Assembly (NCBI GenBank): GCA_002356635.1
Contig: CP023454.1
Span: 992,001 to 1,056,000 of the forward strand
Direction: 5' to 3'
DNA: 64,000 bases
Origin: Rhodobacteraceae bacterium QY30
GTDB taxonomy: Bacteria > Pseudomonadota > Alphaproteobacteria > Rhodobacterales > Rhodobacteraceae
Below the pieces are notes generated by a model, which made no database searches, was not told the origin of the DNA, and worked only from the letters and a program-made list of their open reading frames with translations. Positions 22,401 to 31,783 of this stretch are shown here, piece after piece; within the stretch, counting starts at the first letter, position 1, and each line of letters opens with the position of its first letter. Made by a program: the position numbers and the translations under genes.

Positions 22401-22523
22401 ATGATGACTGATCTGAAAGACGCGCTCGCCCGGTCCTCTGCCACGCTTTTGCAGGACGCTGTCGGGGGGGTGTCCCTGGCCATCCTGCTGGTGATGGGGC
22501 TTTCCGTCCCGTCGATTTTCTAG
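22401..22523 (+). CDS. 40-residue single-helix membrane peptide, probably SOS-controlled
   Basis: Starts at ATG 22401 (or 22404) behind a GGAG ribosome site 6 bases upstream. The first half (MTDLKDALARSSATLLQDAV) looks like an amphipathic helix and the second (SLAILLVMGLSVPSIF) is one hydrophobic membrane segment that runs almost to the C-terminus. I recognise no family. It lies 117 bases after recG, behind a LexA-type box, and is followed by a strong terminator. Its size, single helix and promoter recall SOS-induced membrane peptides such as Caulobacter SidA or E. coli TisB, without sequence evidence of homology. Confidence 0.6.
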   Translation: MMTDLKDALARSSATLLQDAVGGVSLAILLVMGLSVPSIF

Positions 22524-22646
22524 ACTTTCGCTTTTGCCTCGCGGTCTTTCCTGCGGGCAGGGGTGCGGTCCGGTCCCCAAGTCTTGATCCGCACGCTCCG
22601 CCTGTCCCTCTTGCGATCCCTGTCCGCCCAAGGAAGCCACGCACCT

Positions 22647-22682
22647 GACCGCCGCCGTCCCGGGACGCGCGGCGGTCTTTTT
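22647..22682 (+). terminator. Rho-independent terminator
   Basis: GACCGCCGC (22647-22655) pairs with GCGGCGGTC (22669-22677), followed by TTTTT. It ends the transcript of the 40-residue peptide gene (and any recG read-through), 124 bases after its stop. The 22524-22646 stretch before it shows no gene. Confidence 0.85.
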
Positions 22683-22718
22683 GTCCGGCGGGTCGGGGGG
22701 CGCAGGCGGCTGTTCGGG

Positions 22719-23165
22719 TCAGCCCCCCGCCGCTTCTGCGGCCGCGATAGCATCGGCCGTGGCCTGCAGGACCAGCATGATCGAAGCATGGCGGTTCCTG
22801 TATTCGCGGGCGGGAATCAGCGCCTCATAACCATCGAAGGGAGCATCGGGCACGGGGCCGTTCTGGGACAGCATCTTCTGAAGCTGGTCGAGCGCATGCT
22901 CCACCTCCGCCCCGGTGCGGCCGATCATCTGGGCACCCGCGATGGCGGCAGAGGCCTGGCCCAGGGCGCAGGCCTTCACCTCTTGCGCGAAATCGCTGAT
23001 CCGGCCGTCCTTCATCGTGACATCGACCGAAACCGTCGAGCCGCAAAGCGGCGCGCGGCGGCGTGCCCGACCCTGCGGCGTGGCAAGCTGGCCCAGGTGC
23101 GGAATATCCGCCGCCAGCGCCAGAATGCGCTGCGAATAAAGCTTCACCAGATCCGTATCGCTCAT
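22719..23165 (-). CDS. IscU/NifU-like iron-sulfur cluster scaffold protein
   Basis: A 148-residue protein of the NifU N-terminal (IscU/SufU-like) fold, expected to hold Fe-S clusters during assembly. Two of the three scaffold cysteines are present, Cys41 in RAPLCGS and Cys66 in VKACALGQASAA. The third, in the family motif HCSI, is replaced: the protein reads RHASIMLVL. It is not in an isc or suf operon; it is divergent from hisI. It may be a specialised or partly degenerate scaffold. Confidence 0.8.
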   Translation of the reverse strand: MSDTDLVKLYSQRILALAADIPHLGQLATPQGRARRRAPLCGSTVSVDVTMKDGRISDFAQEVKACALGQASAAIAGAQMIGRTGAEVEHALDQLQKMLSQNGPVPDAPFDGYEALIPAREYRNRHASIMLVLQATADAIAAAEAAGG

Positions 23166-23231
23166 CGGGCTTTTCCCTGACCGCTCTGTCGCCTAGATAG
23201 GCGCGATCCTTTGCTTTGAACAGGCCCCGCC

Positions 23232-23591
23232 ATGACCTTCGATCCCGCGACCCTGACCTTTGACGCCAACGGACTGATCCCGGTCATCGCGCAGGATCAT
23301 GCCTCGGCCGAAGTGCTGATGATGGCCTGGATGAACGCCGAAGCCGTGGCCCGCACGCTGGAAACCGGCCGCGTCACCTATTGGTCGCGGTCGCGTCAGG
23401 CGTTCTGGATCAAGGGCGAAACCTCGGGCCATGTCCAGACGCTGGTCGAGCTGCGGGTGGATTGCGACCGGGACTGCCTGCTGGCGCTGGTCAAGCAGGC
23501 GGGGCCGGCCTGCCACACCAATCGGCGGAGCTGCTTCTACACGGCGATCCAGGACGGCGCCGAGGTCGAGATCCTGGCGCCCGAGGCCTAA
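23232..23591 (+). CDS. hisI: Phosphoribosyl-AMP cyclohydrolase HisI
   Basis: Opens the adenine ring of PR-AMP in the third step of histidine synthesis. At 119 residues it is the stand-alone cyclohydrolase, not fused to HisE. Motifs: [23 protein letters not shown], and the metal-binding VDCDRDCLL with [10 protein letters not shown]. Its TAA overlaps the stop of the convergent gluQ by three bases (23589-23591 against 23588-23590). Confidence 0.96.
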   Translation: MTFDPATLTFDANGLIPVIAQDHASAEVLMMAWMNAEAVARTLETGRVTYWSRSRQAFWIKGETSGHVQTLVELRVDCDRDCLLALVKQAGPACHTNRRSCFYTAIQDGAEVEILAPEA

Positions 23592-24454
23592 GCCAGCCCC
23601 ACCGTGCGTCGGATGTCGGCGGGGGTCGCCCCTTCCGCCCGGTATTTGGCCAGTGCCCGTGCGTCGTCCCGCTTGGCCAGGCGCTTGCCCTTTTCGTCCC
23701 GGATCAGGCGGTGGTGGTGGTAGATCGGCGTCGGCAGTCCCAGCAGTCGCTGCAAAAGGACATGGATGCGCGTCGCCTCGAACAGATCCTCGCCGCGGCT
23801 GACATGTGTGATGCCTTGTGCTGCGTCATCCAGAACCACCGACAGATGATACGAGGTGCCAAAGTCCTTTCGGGCCAGGACGATATCGCCGATGCCGAAA
23901 CAGTAGTCGCCGGCGCCTGTGAGGATCATCTCCTGATGGGCCGGGCCGGTTTCCGTGAAGGCCGTTGCCACGCCGCCTTGGGTGGCGCGCGCCATGTTAA
24001 CGCGCAGGTGCCTGTCGGTGGGGCGAGGGATCCCGGCGCGCGGCGCATCGCCTTCAGGTCGACACGTTCCGGGATAGACCGGACCATCGGGGCCTTCGGC
24101 CAGCGGCACGCCTTCCTGCGGTGCACCAAGGGCCATCTCGATATCGCGGCGGGTGCAGGTGCAGGGATAAAGGAGCCCGCGCGCCCAAAGATCATCCAGC
24201 GCCGCGGCATAGGCTGCGTGCCGGTCGGACTGTCGCAAGACGGGGGTTTCCCACGTCAGGCCCAGCCAGGCGAGGTCATCATAGATTGCGGCTTCCCATT
24301 CCGGCTTGCTGCGGCCGCGGTCGATGTCTTCGATCCGCAGCAGGAAGCGACCGCCCAAGGCCTGCGCCATGTCATGGGCCAGGATCGCAGAATAGGCGTG
24401 GCCCAAGTGCAGCGGCCCGGTTGGCGACGGGGCGAACCGGGTCGCGGCGCGCAT
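23588..24454 (-). CDS. gluQ: Glutamyl-Q tRNA(Asp) synthetase
   Basis: Attaches glutamate to queuosine in the anticodon of tRNA-Asp. It resembles the catalytic domain of glutamyl-tRNA synthetase without the anticodon-binding domain (288 residues). The class I HIGH-like motif is in [15 protein letters not shown], the zinc-binding CTC and a later YPGTC are present, and KRLAKRDDA takes the KMSKS position. The ATG at 24454 overlaps the trmFO stop (TGATG), which fixes the start. Confidence 0.92.
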   Translation of the reverse strand: MRAATRFAPSPTGPLHLGHAYSAILAHDMAQALGGRFLLRIEDIDRGRSKPEWEAAIYDDLAWLGLTWETPVLRQSDRHAAYAAALDDLWARGLLYPCTCTRRDIEMALGAPQEGVPLAEGPDGPVYPGTCRPEGDAPRAGIPRPTDRHLRVNMARATQGGVATAFTETGPAHQEMILTGAGDYCFGIGDIVLARKDFGTSYHLSVVLDDAAQGITHVSRGEDLFEATRIHVLLQRLLGLPTPIYHHHRLIRDEKGKRLAKRDDARALAKYRAEGATPADIRRTVGLA

Positions 24455-25803
24455 CAGGATTGGCTTTCCAACCATGCTGTGAAGGCGTCCTTCGCCCGGT
24501 CGGTATAGGCCTTGTAGCGGTCCTTCCGGCCCCGGCGACCGCCTTTGGCGTCGATCGGGGGAAACAGGCCGAAGTTCACGTTCATCGGCTGGAAGGTCTT
24601 GGCCTCGGCCCCGCCGGTGATGTGGTGGATCAGACTTCCCATCGCGGTTTCGGGGGGCGGCGGCGGCAGGTCGCGGCCCAGAATTTCCGCCGCGGCCATC
24701 CGTCCCGCCAGCAGGCCCATCGCGGCGCTTTCGACATAGCCTTCGACGCCGGTGATCTGGCCCGCGAAACGCAAGTTGGGCCGCAGCTTCAAGCGCATCC
24801 GGTCATCAAGCAGCGTCGGCGAATTCAGGAAGGTGTTGCGATGGATGCCGCCCAGCCGCGCGAAACTGGCGTTTTCCAGCCCCGGAATCATGCGAAATAC
24901 CTCAACCTGGGCGCCATGCTTCATCTTGGTCTGGAAGCCGACGATGTTGTAAAGTGTGCCCATGGCATTGTCGCGCCGAAGTTGGACAACGGCATAGGGC
25001 TTCTGCTCGGGGCGGTGCGGATTGGTCAGGCCGACGGGCTTCATGGGGCCAAAACGCAGCGTTTCGCGTCCGCGTTCGGCCATCACTTCGACCGGCAGGC
25101 AACCGTCGAAATAGCCCGCGGTTTCGCCTTCATGAAACTCGGCCTTGTCTGCTGCCAGCATCGCATCGATGAAAGCCTCGTACCGGTCCTTGTCCATCGG
25201 ACAGTTCAGATAGGCGGTGCGTTCCTCTTCCGTCTCACCTTTGTCATAGCGCGATTGGCGCCAGGCGACCGACATGTCCACGCTTTCGGCATAGACGATG
25301 GGGGCGATGGCGTCGAAGAAGGCCAGTGATTCTGAGCCTGTCGCGGTGCGGATGCTTTCGGCCAGTGCGCCAGAGGTCAGCGGGCCGGTGGCAATGATCC
25401 AGTGGCCGTCCTGGGGCAGGGTCGTGATCTCGCCAGGCTGGAGGCTGATGTTGGGGTGGGTCCGCAGCCGTTCGGTGACGCTGGCGGCGAAGGGATCGCG
25501 GTCCACCGCCAAGGCACCGCCCGCGGGCAGGCGATGGCGGGTCGCCATTTCCATGATCAGGCCCTGGGCGGCGCGCATTTCCCAGTGCAGAAGGCCCACG
25601 GCATTTCGTTCGTCGTCGTCTGACCGGAAGGAATTCGAACAGACCATCTCTGCAAAATCGCCGGTGCGATGCGCAAAGGTGCCTGTCTGGGGCCGCATTT
25701 CGTGAAGGACAACCTGCACACCCATCTGGGCGGCCTGCCATGCGGCTTCGGACCCGGCCATGCCGCCGCCGATGATATGGAGTTCTGCGTTCATGCGGCT
25801 CAT
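24454..25803 (-). CDS. trmFO: Folate/FAD-dependent tRNA (m5U54) methyltransferase TrmFO
   Basis: Methylates U54 of tRNA using methylenetetrahydrofolate and FAD. The N-terminal FAD loop reads [14 protein letters not shown], followed by [24 protein letters not shown], a TrmFO hallmark, and late [16 protein letters not shown] and the [10 protein letters not shown] segment. 449 residues is normal. ATG at 25803 and ATG at 25794 are both possible starts. It overlaps gluQ by one base; both act on tRNA modification. Confidence 0.95.
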   Translation of the reverse strand: MSRMNAELHIIGGGMAGSEAAWQAAQMGVQVVLHEMRPQTGTFAHRTGDFAEMVCSNSFRSDDDERNAVGLLHWEMRAAQGLIMEMATRHRLPAGGALAVDRDPFAASVTERLRTHPNISLQPGEITTLPQDGHWIIATGPLTSGALAESIRTATGSESLAFFDAIAPIVYAESVDMSVAWRQSRYDKGETEEERTAYLNCPMDKDRYEAFIDAMLAADKAEFHEGETAGYFDGCLPVEVMAERGRETLRFGPMKPVGLTNPHRPEQKPYAVVQLRRDNAMGTLYNIVGFQTKMKHGAQVEVFRMIPGLENASFARLGGIHRNTFLNSPTLLDDRMRLKLRPNLRFAGQITGVEGYVESAAMGLLAGRMAAAEILGRDLPPPPPETAMGSLIHHITGGAEAKTFQPMNVNFGLFPPIDAKGGRRGRKDRYKAYTDRAKDAFTAWLESQS

Positions 25804-25822
25804 CTAGGGGCTTTCGCCACAC

Positions 25823-25857
25823 AAGAAAAGACGGCCCGGAAGGAACAGGGTCGTCTT
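25823..25857 (-). terminator. Rho-independent terminator of doxX
   Basis: On the minus strand AAGACG pairs with CGTCTT (plus 25852-25857 and 25828-25833), extended by CCC/GGG across one mismatch, and is followed by TTCTT. It lies between the doxX stop and the trmFO start. Confidence 0.65.
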
Positions 25858-25882
25858 GTATCATCAACCCGGGGAATGGGGG

Positions 25883-26260
25883 TCAGCGTTTGTCGATGGC
25901 GAAGGCCCCAGCGCCGAAGGCAAAGACGTAGAGGAAGCCGCCCGCAATCGCCAGGTTCTTCATGACGTTGATCGACTGCATCTGGTCGGCAAAGTCCAGG
26001 TGGAACATCAGCGCCGAGAGGATCGAGAGTCCTGCGCCAAGCAGTGCCCTGATGCGGACCTGGAAGCCGAGGATCACCGAGGCGCCGAGCGCCAGTTCGA
26101 AGATCGCGGTCGGCCAGGCCAGGAACCCGGGCAGTCCGACCATGCCCATGTGGGCAGCGGTTCGGGCCGGATCGGCGGACTTGCCGTAGCCGGAAACTAG
26201 GAAGATGATCGTCAGAAGCACACGCCCGACCAGCGGCGCGCAGGAGTCGAGTTTTTCCAA
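25883..26260 (-). CDS. DoxX family membrane protein
   Basis: A 125-residue protein with four hydrophobic helices (LVGRVLLTIIFLVSGYGK, FLAWPTAIFELALGASVIL, LLGAGLSILSALMF, LAIAGGFLYVFAFGAGAFA), which is the DoxX pattern. Members are inner-membrane proteins linked to quinol or thiol redox reactions, but the role of this one is unknown. The start is a TTG at 26260 with GGGG about 9 bases upstream. Confidence 0.85.
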   Translation of the reverse strand: MEKLDSCAPLVGRVLLTIIFLVSGYGKSADPARTAAHMGMVGLPGFLAWPTAIFELALGASVILGFQVRIRALLGAGLSILSALMFHLDFADQMQSINVMKNLAIAGGFLYVFAFGAGAFAIDKR

Positions 26261-26398
26261 CTGCGTGAGCCCCTTGGTTCAACATTCAGTGACGGGAAGA
26301 ATATCGCGCCAAGGGATTCCCTACGCAAATGCACAAACATTGGGTAATTATGCGTTTGCGCACATATCAGGCCGACGGAATGGCCGGCCTTTGGGACA

Positions 26399-26575
26399 TC
26401 AGAAGCCGACTTCCATGCCGATGTCGGCCATGTAGTTCACTTCGTGATGGGGCCGCTTCTGCACCATCGATTCAGCTTTGGTCTTGCGCGCGGCCGGACG
26501 GAACACATTGAGCAGCGTGCGCAGGATTTGCGCCGGGCCGTGGGTTTCGGGTGCGTGCGTGTCGAGCAGTGCCAT
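26399..26575 (-). CDS. Small basic hypothetical protein
   Basis: A 58-residue frame starting MALLDTHAPETHGPAQILR at ATG 26575 behind a clear AAGGGG ribosome site. It has a basic middle (RPAARKTKAES) and the tail VNYMADIGMEVGF. No family recognised; the tail faintly recalls short DUF1127-type proteins but I would not assign it. The long untranslated leader (to about 26700) and the stand-alone position suggest its own promoter. Confidence 0.5.
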   Translation of the reverse strand: MALLDTHAPETHGPAQILRTLLNVFRPAARKTKAESMVQKRPHHEVNYMADIGMEVGF

Positions 26576-26710
26576 GTGTGTCCCCTTGGTGTGTGTCTTT
26601 CGGCTGACGCCGGAATCTCTGGTGAAAAATCCGTGATGTGTTTTTCGCGATCCAGGGTGGCGGGGATTGGTTTCAAAAGTGTTCATTTCTTGCCCCCCGG
26701 TGACCGGAAG

Positions 26711-26741
26711 GAAATAACCCGCCATGCAGGGCATGACGGGT
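26711..26741 (-). terminator. Rho-independent terminator of gyrA
   Basis: On the minus strand ACCCGTCATGC pairs with GCATGGCGGGT (one T-G wobble) around a 3-base loop, followed by TATTTCC. It starts 36 bases after the gyrA stop. Confidence 0.7.
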
Positions 26742-26776
26742 TCCATTTGGTGAACGATCAGAAAAGCCGATCGGGC

Positions 26777-29527
26777 TTATTCCCCCGTTTCCGGGGCGGT
26801 GTCACCGTCTTCCTCGGCCTGCTCTGCGATTCGGGCGACCGAAACCACCTCCTCGCCCGCGGCGGTGTCAAAGACCCGGACCCCGCCCGCCGAACGCGAC
26901 CGGAAGCTGATCCCTTCCACCGGACAGCGGATCGATTGCCCCGTCGAGGTGGCCAGCATGACCTGATCCGAATATTCGACCGGGAAGGAGGCCACCAGCG
27001 CGCCGCCGCGCATGGTCTTTTCGAAGGCCGTCACCCCTTGGCCGCCTCGACCGCGCACCGGGTAGTCGTGGCTGGAGGAGAGCTTTCCCTGACCCTTGGC
27101 GGTGACGGTCAGGATGAGGTCTTCCGCCGCTGACATCTCGGCATAGCGTTCGGTGGAGAGCGGGCCCGCTTCGGTGGGGGCTTCGTCCTCATCCACTTCG
27201 GTCGCGTCCTCGTCGGTCGCGCCCATGATCGCGCGCTTCATGCGGATGAAGGCGGCGCGTTCCTCGGGGGTGGCTTCAAAGTGGCGGATGATCGACATCG
27301 ACACGACGCGGTCGCCCGCCGCCAGACGGATGCCGCGCACGCCGGTCGAATCGCGTCCCTTGAAGATCCGCACTTCCGGCACCGGGAAGCGGATAGCGCG
27401 GCCCATGGCCGTGACCAGCATCACGTCATCGGTCTCATTGCAGATCCGGGCGTTCACCAGGCTTACCCCTTCGGGGAGCTTCATCGCGATCTTGCCGTTC
27501 CGCATCACGTTGGCGAAATCCGACAGCGCGTTGCGGCGCACGTCGCCTTCCGAGGTGGCGAAGAAGATCTGCAGGTTGTCCCATTCCGCTTCCGGTGCGT
27601 CGACCGGCATCAGCGCAGCGATCGAGACGCCCTGCGGGATCGGCAGGATGTTGATGATGGCCTTGCCCTTCGCGGTGCGCCCCGCCAGCGGCAGGCGCCA
27701 GCACTTCAGGCTGTAGACCATACCATCGGTGGTAAAGAACAAAAGCTGCGTATGGGTGTTGGCGACGAACAGGGTCGTGACCACGTCATCTTCCTTGGTG
27801 GCCATCGAGGCCAGCCCCTTGCCACCGCGCCGCTGGCTGCGGAATTCGGCCAGGGGCGTGCGCTTGATATAGCCACCGCTGGTGATGGTAACGACCATGT
27901 CTTCGCGTTCGATCAGGTCTTCATCGTCCAGATCGCCGGCCCAATCGGTGATCTCGGTCCGGCGCGGCACGGCGAAAAGCTCGCGAACCTCGCGCAGTTC
28001 GTCCGAGATGATGCCCATGATCCGTTCGCGAGATCCAAGGATTTCAAGGTAATCCTTGATCTTCGCAGCCAGCTCTTCCAGCTCGTCGGTGATTTCCTTG
28101 ACGCCCATCGCCGTCAGACGCTGCAGCCGCAGGTCCAGAATGGCGCGGGCCTGGATTTCCGACAGGTTGTAGGTGCCGTCGTCGTTGATCTTGTGGCTGG
28201 GGTCGTCGATCAGGCGGATGTATTCCGCGATGTCATGGGCGGGCCAGCGGCGGGTCATCAGGCGTTCGCGCGCCTCTGCCGGATCGGCAGAGGACCGGAT
28301 CGTGGCGACCACTTCATCCACGTTCGACACAGCCACGGCCAGACCGCACAGGATATGGCTGCGTTCGCGGGCCTTGCGCAGTTCATAGGCGGTGCGGCGC
28401 GCCACCACTTCTTCGCGGAAGGTGATGAAATGCGTCAGGAAATCGCGCAGCGTCAGCTGTTCGGGCCGGCCGCCATTCAGCGCCAGCATGTTGCAACCGA
28501 AGGAGGTTTGCAGCGGCGTGAAGCGGAACAGCTGGTTCAGCACGACTTCCGCCGTGGCGTCACGCTTCAGCTCGATCACGACGCGGACCCCGGTGCGGTC
28601 GCTTTCGTCCTGGATATGGGCGATGCCTTCCAGCTTCTTGTCGCGGACCAGTTCGGCGATCTTTTCGATCATCGCCGCCTTGTTCACCTGATAGGGGATT
28701 TCGTCGACGATGATCGCGGGCCGGTCCTTGCGGATGTCCTCGATCCGGGTCTTGGCCCGCAGGATGACCGAGCCGCGGCCTTCCAGATAGGCCTTGCGTG
28801 CGCCGGAACGACCCAGGATCACGCCGCCGGTGGGAAAATCCGGGCCGGGGATGATGTCCATGATCTCTTCGGCGGTCAGGTCCGGGTTCTGGATCAGCGC
28901 CAGCGTCGCATCCACCACTTCGCCCAGGTTGTGGGGCGGGATGTTCGTGGCCATGCCGACGGCGATGCCGCCCGCGCCGTTGACCAGCATGTTGGGGAAG
29001 CGCGCCGGAAGGACGGTCGGTTCACGGTCCTTGCCGTCATAGTTCAGCTGGAAATCGACGGTTTCCTTTTCGATATCCGCCAGAAGATAGTTGGCGACCT
29101 TCTGCATCCGCACTTCGGTGTAGCGCATCGCCGCCGCGCTGTCGCCGTCCATCGAGCCGAAGTTGCCCTGACCGTCCAGAAGCGGCACGGACATGGAAAA
29201 ATCCTGCGCCATCCGCACCAGCGCGTCATAGATCGAGGCATCGCCGTGGGGGTGGTATTTCCCCATCGTGTCGCCCACCGGGCGGGCCGATTTGCGGTAG
29301 GGCTTGTCGAAGGTATTTCCGGTTTCGTGCATGGCGAACAGCACCCGGCGATGGACCGGCTTCAACCCGTCGCGCAGGTCGGGGATCGCGCGGCTGACGA
29401 TCACGCTCATCGCGTAATCAAGGTAGGCCGTCTTCATTTCCTCGGTGATCGAGATGCTGGGCCCGGAATGCGCCATGCGCACGAGTTCCTTGCCCTCGTT
29501 TTCCGGGGTGTCTGGAGTATCGCTCAC
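26777..29527 (-). CDS. gyrA: DNA gyrase subunit A
   Basis: Breaks and rejoins DNA in the gyrase complex that adds negative supercoils. The 916 residues show the catalytic tyrosine Tyr136 in AAAMRYTE, the preceding [12 protein letters not shown], and in the C-terminal beta-pinwheel the GyrA box QRRGGKG, which separates it from ParC. In the quinolone region the sequence is [10 protein letters not shown]: Ala97 stands where E. coli has Ser83, Asp101 where it has Asp87. The start is GTG at 29527. Confidence 0.97.
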   Translation of the reverse strand: MSDTPDTPENEGKELVRMAHSGPSISITEEMKTAYLDYAMSVIVSRAIPDLRDGLKPVHRRVLFAMHETGNTFDKPYRKSARPVGDTMGKYHPHGDASIYDALVRMAQDFSMSVPLLDGQGNFGSMDGDSAAAMRYTEVRMQKVANYLLADIEKETVDFQLNYDGKDREPTVLPARFPNMLVNGAGGIAVGMATNIPPHNLGEVVDATLALIQNPDLTAEEIMDIIPGPDFPTGGVILGRSGARKAYLEGRGSVILRAKTRIEDIRKDRPAIIVDEIPYQVNKAAMIEKIAELVRDKKLEGIAHIQDESDRTGVRVVIELKRDATAEVVLNQLFRFTPLQTSFGCNMLALNGGRPEQLTLRDFLTHFITFREEVVARRTAYELRKARERSHILCGLAVAVSNVDEVVATIRSSADPAEARERLMTRRWPAHDIAEYIRLIDDPSHKINDDGTYNLSEIQARAILDLRLQRLTAMGVKEITDELEELAAKIKDYLEILGSRERIMGIISDELREVRELFAVPRRTEITDWAGDLDDEDLIEREDMVVTITSGGYIKRTPLAEFRSQRRGGKGLASMATKEDDVVTTLFVANTHTQLLFFTTDGMVYSLKCWRLPLAGRTAKGKAIINILPIPQGVSIAALMPVDAPEAEWDNLQIFFATSEGDVRRNALSDFANVMRNGKIAMKLPEGVSLVNARICNETDDVMLVTAMGRAIRFPVPEVRIFKGRDSTGVRGIRLAAGDRVVSMSIIRHFEATPEERAAFIRMKRAIMGATDEDATEVDEDEAPTEAGPLSTERYAEMSAAEDLILTVTAKGQGKLSSSHDYPVRGRGGQGVTAFEKTMRGGALVASFPVEYSDQVMLATSTGQSIRCPVEGISFRSRSAGGVRVFDTAAGEEVVSVARIAEQAEEDGDTAPETGE

Positions 29528-29582
29528 GGGGGGTTACGCCCTTTGGTTGCTCTGGCCGGAAGGCCATATCTAGTTGACGCGC

Positions 29583-29611
29583 ACTATACCGGCCACTGCC
29601 GGTCGCTGCAA
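29583..29611 (-). promoter_or_regulatory. Likely gyrA promoter
   Basis: On the minus strand TTGCAG (29611-29606), a 17-base spacer and TATAGT (29588-29583) match a sigma-70-type promoter. Transcription would begin near 29576, about 50 bases before the gyrA GTG. Confidence 0.55.
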
Positions 29612-29668
29612 GCAAGCCGGGCGATTCCCAAGGCCAAAGGGGGCCTTTTTGTCCTGTGCAATCGCTCC

Positions 29669-30724
29669 TCAGGCGCGTTTTACCACCACCGGGGCGGCCC
29701 GCAGCAGCATCCCGTACAGATCGCGCGGATCGTCGGGGTCTGCGATCATGTCAAGCTGTTCGCAGAAGGACAGGGTGGCCAGCTTTTCGCGCAGATAGCA
29801 GAGCGCGGAGAAATCCTCGATTGCAAAGCCCACGCTGTCAAACAGCGTGATCGCGCCCGCATCGCGCCGGCCGGGCGCCGCGCCGGTGATGACCTGCCAA
29901 AGCTCGGTCACCGGATGGTCCGGGGGAAGCTGCTGGATTTCCCCTTCGATCCGGGTCTGGGGCGGGTATTCGACGAAAATGTCCGATCGCAGCAGGATGT
30001 CGCGGGCAAGTTCGGTCTTGCCGGGGCAATCGCCACCCACCGCGTTGATGTGGACGCCAGGCCCGATCATGTTGCCCGAGAGGATCGTCGCGAATTGCTT
30101 GTCGGCGGTGACGGTGGTGATGATCTGCGCGCCTTCGATCGCCTCCTCGGCGGACGGGCAGGGAACGACCCGCAGGCCCGATCCGGCCAGATTGCGGGCG
30201 CATTTGGCGGTGGCATCGGGCGACAGGTCGTAAAGCCGCACTTCGCGGATGCCGCAGATGGCCCGGAACGCCAGCGCCTGGAATTCCGATTGCGATCCGT
30301 TGCCGATCAGCGCCATCGTGGTGGCGCCCTTCGGGGCAAGATGCCGCGCCGCCAGCGCCGACATGGCGGCGGTTCGAAGCGCGGTCAGGATCGTCATTTC
30401 GCTCAGCAGCACCGGATAGCCGGTCGCCACATCGGCCAGAACGCCAAAGGCTGTCACCGTCTGAAGCCCGCGCTTCATGTTGGTCGGGTGGCCGTTCACG
30501 TATTTGAAGCCGTAGGTCTGCCCGTCCGAGGTCGGCATCAGCTCGATCACGCCGACGTCCGAATGGCTGGCGATGCGCGGCGTCTTGTCGAAGCTGGGCC
30601 AGCGGCGGAAATCGTCCTCGATCCGGTCGGCCAGTTCGACCATCATCGGTTCGATGCCGATGGCATGAACAAGCTTCATCATGTTGTCGACGCTGACAAA
30701 TGGCACGACGTTCAGTTGCGTCAT
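29669..30724 (-). CDS. Ornithine cyclodeaminase
   Basis: Converts L-ornithine to L-proline and ammonia with bound NAD. The 351 residues belong to the ornithine cyclodeaminase/mu-crystallin family: GFKYVNGHPTNMKRGLQT, a Rossmann loop LIGNGSQSEFQALAF near 140-155, and VGGDCPGKTELARDIL. It starts 3 bases after the arginase stop, so the pair forms one catabolic operon: arginine to ornithine to proline. A related activity on another amino acid cannot be excluded. Confidence 0.92.
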   Translation of the reverse strand: MTQLNVVPFVSVDNMMKLVHAIGIEPMMVELADRIEDDFRRWPSFDKTPRIASHSDVGVIELMPTSDGQTYGFKYVNGHPTNMKRGLQTVTAFGVLADVATGYPVLLSEMTILTALRTAAMSALAARHLAPKGATTMALIGNGSQSEFQALAFRAICGIREVRLYDLSPDATAKCARNLAGSGLRVVPCPSAEEAIEGAQIITTVTADKQFATILSGNMIGPGVHINAVGGDCPGKTELARDILLRSDIFVEYPPQTRIEGEIQQLPPDHPVTELWQVITGAAPGRRDAGAITLFDSVGFAIEDFSALCYLREKLATLSFCEQLDMIADPDDPRDLYGMLLRAAPVVVKRA

Positions 30725-30727
30725 GGC

Positions 30728-31663
30728 CTACACCCCGGTCCGCGTCGGGCGGTCGAAAACCTTGCGGCCCATCAGGCTTCCGACCAGATCCACCATCAGC
30801 CGCGCCGTCTTGCCGCGATCGTCCAGATAGGGGTTCAGCTCCACCAGATCGAGCGAGGTGACAAGGCCGCTTTCGTGCAGAAGCTCCATCACCAGATGCG
30901 CCTCGCGGAAGGTGGTGCCACCCGGAACCGTGGTGCCAACCGCTGGCGCGATCGACGGATCGAGGAAGTCGACGTCAAGCGAGACATGCAGCATCCCGCC
31001 AGCCGCCGTCACCTTGTCCAGAAATTCGCGCAGGGGGGCGATGATGCCGCGTTCGTCGATCACCCGCATGTCGCAGATGGTCGCCTCGGTTTCCAAAAGC
31101 CCGTGGTATTCGGCCGGATCGACGGACCGGATGCCGTAAAGGCAGATGTTTTCCGGCGGAACCGGTGCCGGGAAGGGCGGGAAGGCGTCGAACCCTTCGC
31201 GCCCGGCGACATAGGCGACGGGCGTTCCGTGCAGGTTGCCGGACTGCGTGGTGACAGGCGTATGATAATCGGTGTGGGCATCGAGCCACAGCACGAACAG
31301 CGGACGGCCTTCATCCCTGGCATGGGCGGCGACCCCGGCGATGGACCCAAGGGACAGCGAATGATCCCCCCCCATGAAGATCGGAAAGCCGGTCTTCATG
31401 GCTTCGGTCCCGCGGGCGGCCAGCGCCTCGGTCCAGCCGACGGTTTCGGACAGCGAATGCACCGCGGGATTGGCCGATGTCGCCGGGCGCAGCATCGGCA
31501 GGACGACATCGCCCCAATCCTCCACGGGATATCCCAGTTCGGTGATGGCGCGCTGGATGCCAGCCACGCGGTAGGCGGCGGGCCCCATCAGGCAACCGGC
31601 GCGCTTCTGTCCGCTGTCGATCGGCGCACCGATAAGGATGCAGGGGCGGTTCGGAGTGGACAT
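30728..31663 (-). CDS. rocF: Arginase
   Basis: Hydrolyses arginine to ornithine and urea with two manganese ions. Metal-binding motifs are GGDHS at 98-102, DAHTDYH at 128-134 and SLDVDFLDP in the last third. 311 residues match the arginase rather than agmatinase branch (GAPIDSGQKRAGCLMGPAAYR). It is the first gene of the operon with ornithine cyclodeaminase and is divergent from an Lrp-type regulator, with inverted repeats between them. Confidence 0.94.
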   Translation of the reverse strand: MSTPNRPCILIGAPIDSGQKRAGCLMGPAAYRVAGIQRAITELGYPVEDWGDVVLPMLRPATSANPAVHSLSETVGWTEALAARGTEAMKTGFPIFMGGDHSLSLGSIAGVAAHARDEGRPLFVLWLDAHTDYHTPVTTQSGNLHGTPVAYVAGREGFDAFPPFPAPVPPENICLYGIRSVDPAEYHGLLETEATICDMRVIDERGIIAPLREFLDKVTAAGGMLHVSLDVDFLDPSIAPAVGTTVPGGTTFREAHLVMELLHESGLVTSLDLVELNPYLDDRGKTARLMVDLVGSLMGRKVFDRPTRTGV

Positions 31664-31734
31664 GGCGGCTCCTGTCTTCGGGGCGATTCAAGGTTTGATG
31701 TTGCCATCATCGGGCAAGCCGTGTCAGCGTTCTT

Positions 31735-31772
31735 CCGACAATTTGCTCGGATTGTCGGATGATTGCGCAAAT
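31735..31772. promoter_or_regulatory. Two overlapping inverted repeats between rocF and the Lrp-type gene
   Basis: CCGACAAT (31735-31742) and ATTGTCGG (31751-31758) form a perfect 8-base inverted repeat with an 8-base spacer. Overlapping it, ATTTGC (31741-31746) and GCAAAT (31767-31772) form another. Position between divergent regulator and target genes suits an Lrp-family operator. Confidence 0.5.
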
Positions 31773-31783
31773 CGGAGGCCGCC

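Noticed and set aside
29630-29650. AAGGCC/GGCCTT stem followed by TTTTT on the plus strand
   Set aside because: It looks like an intrinsic terminator but points rightward, while the genes on both sides read leftward; no plus-strand gene precedes it. Possibly a block to antisense transcription or chance.
27281-31762. Open frame of 1,493 codons on the plus strand opposite gyrA, ornithine cyclodeaminase and arginase
   Set aside because: It is a shadow frame caused by high GC and codon bias; the translation is His/Asp/Arg/Gly-rich with no domain, while the minus strand encodes clear enzymes.
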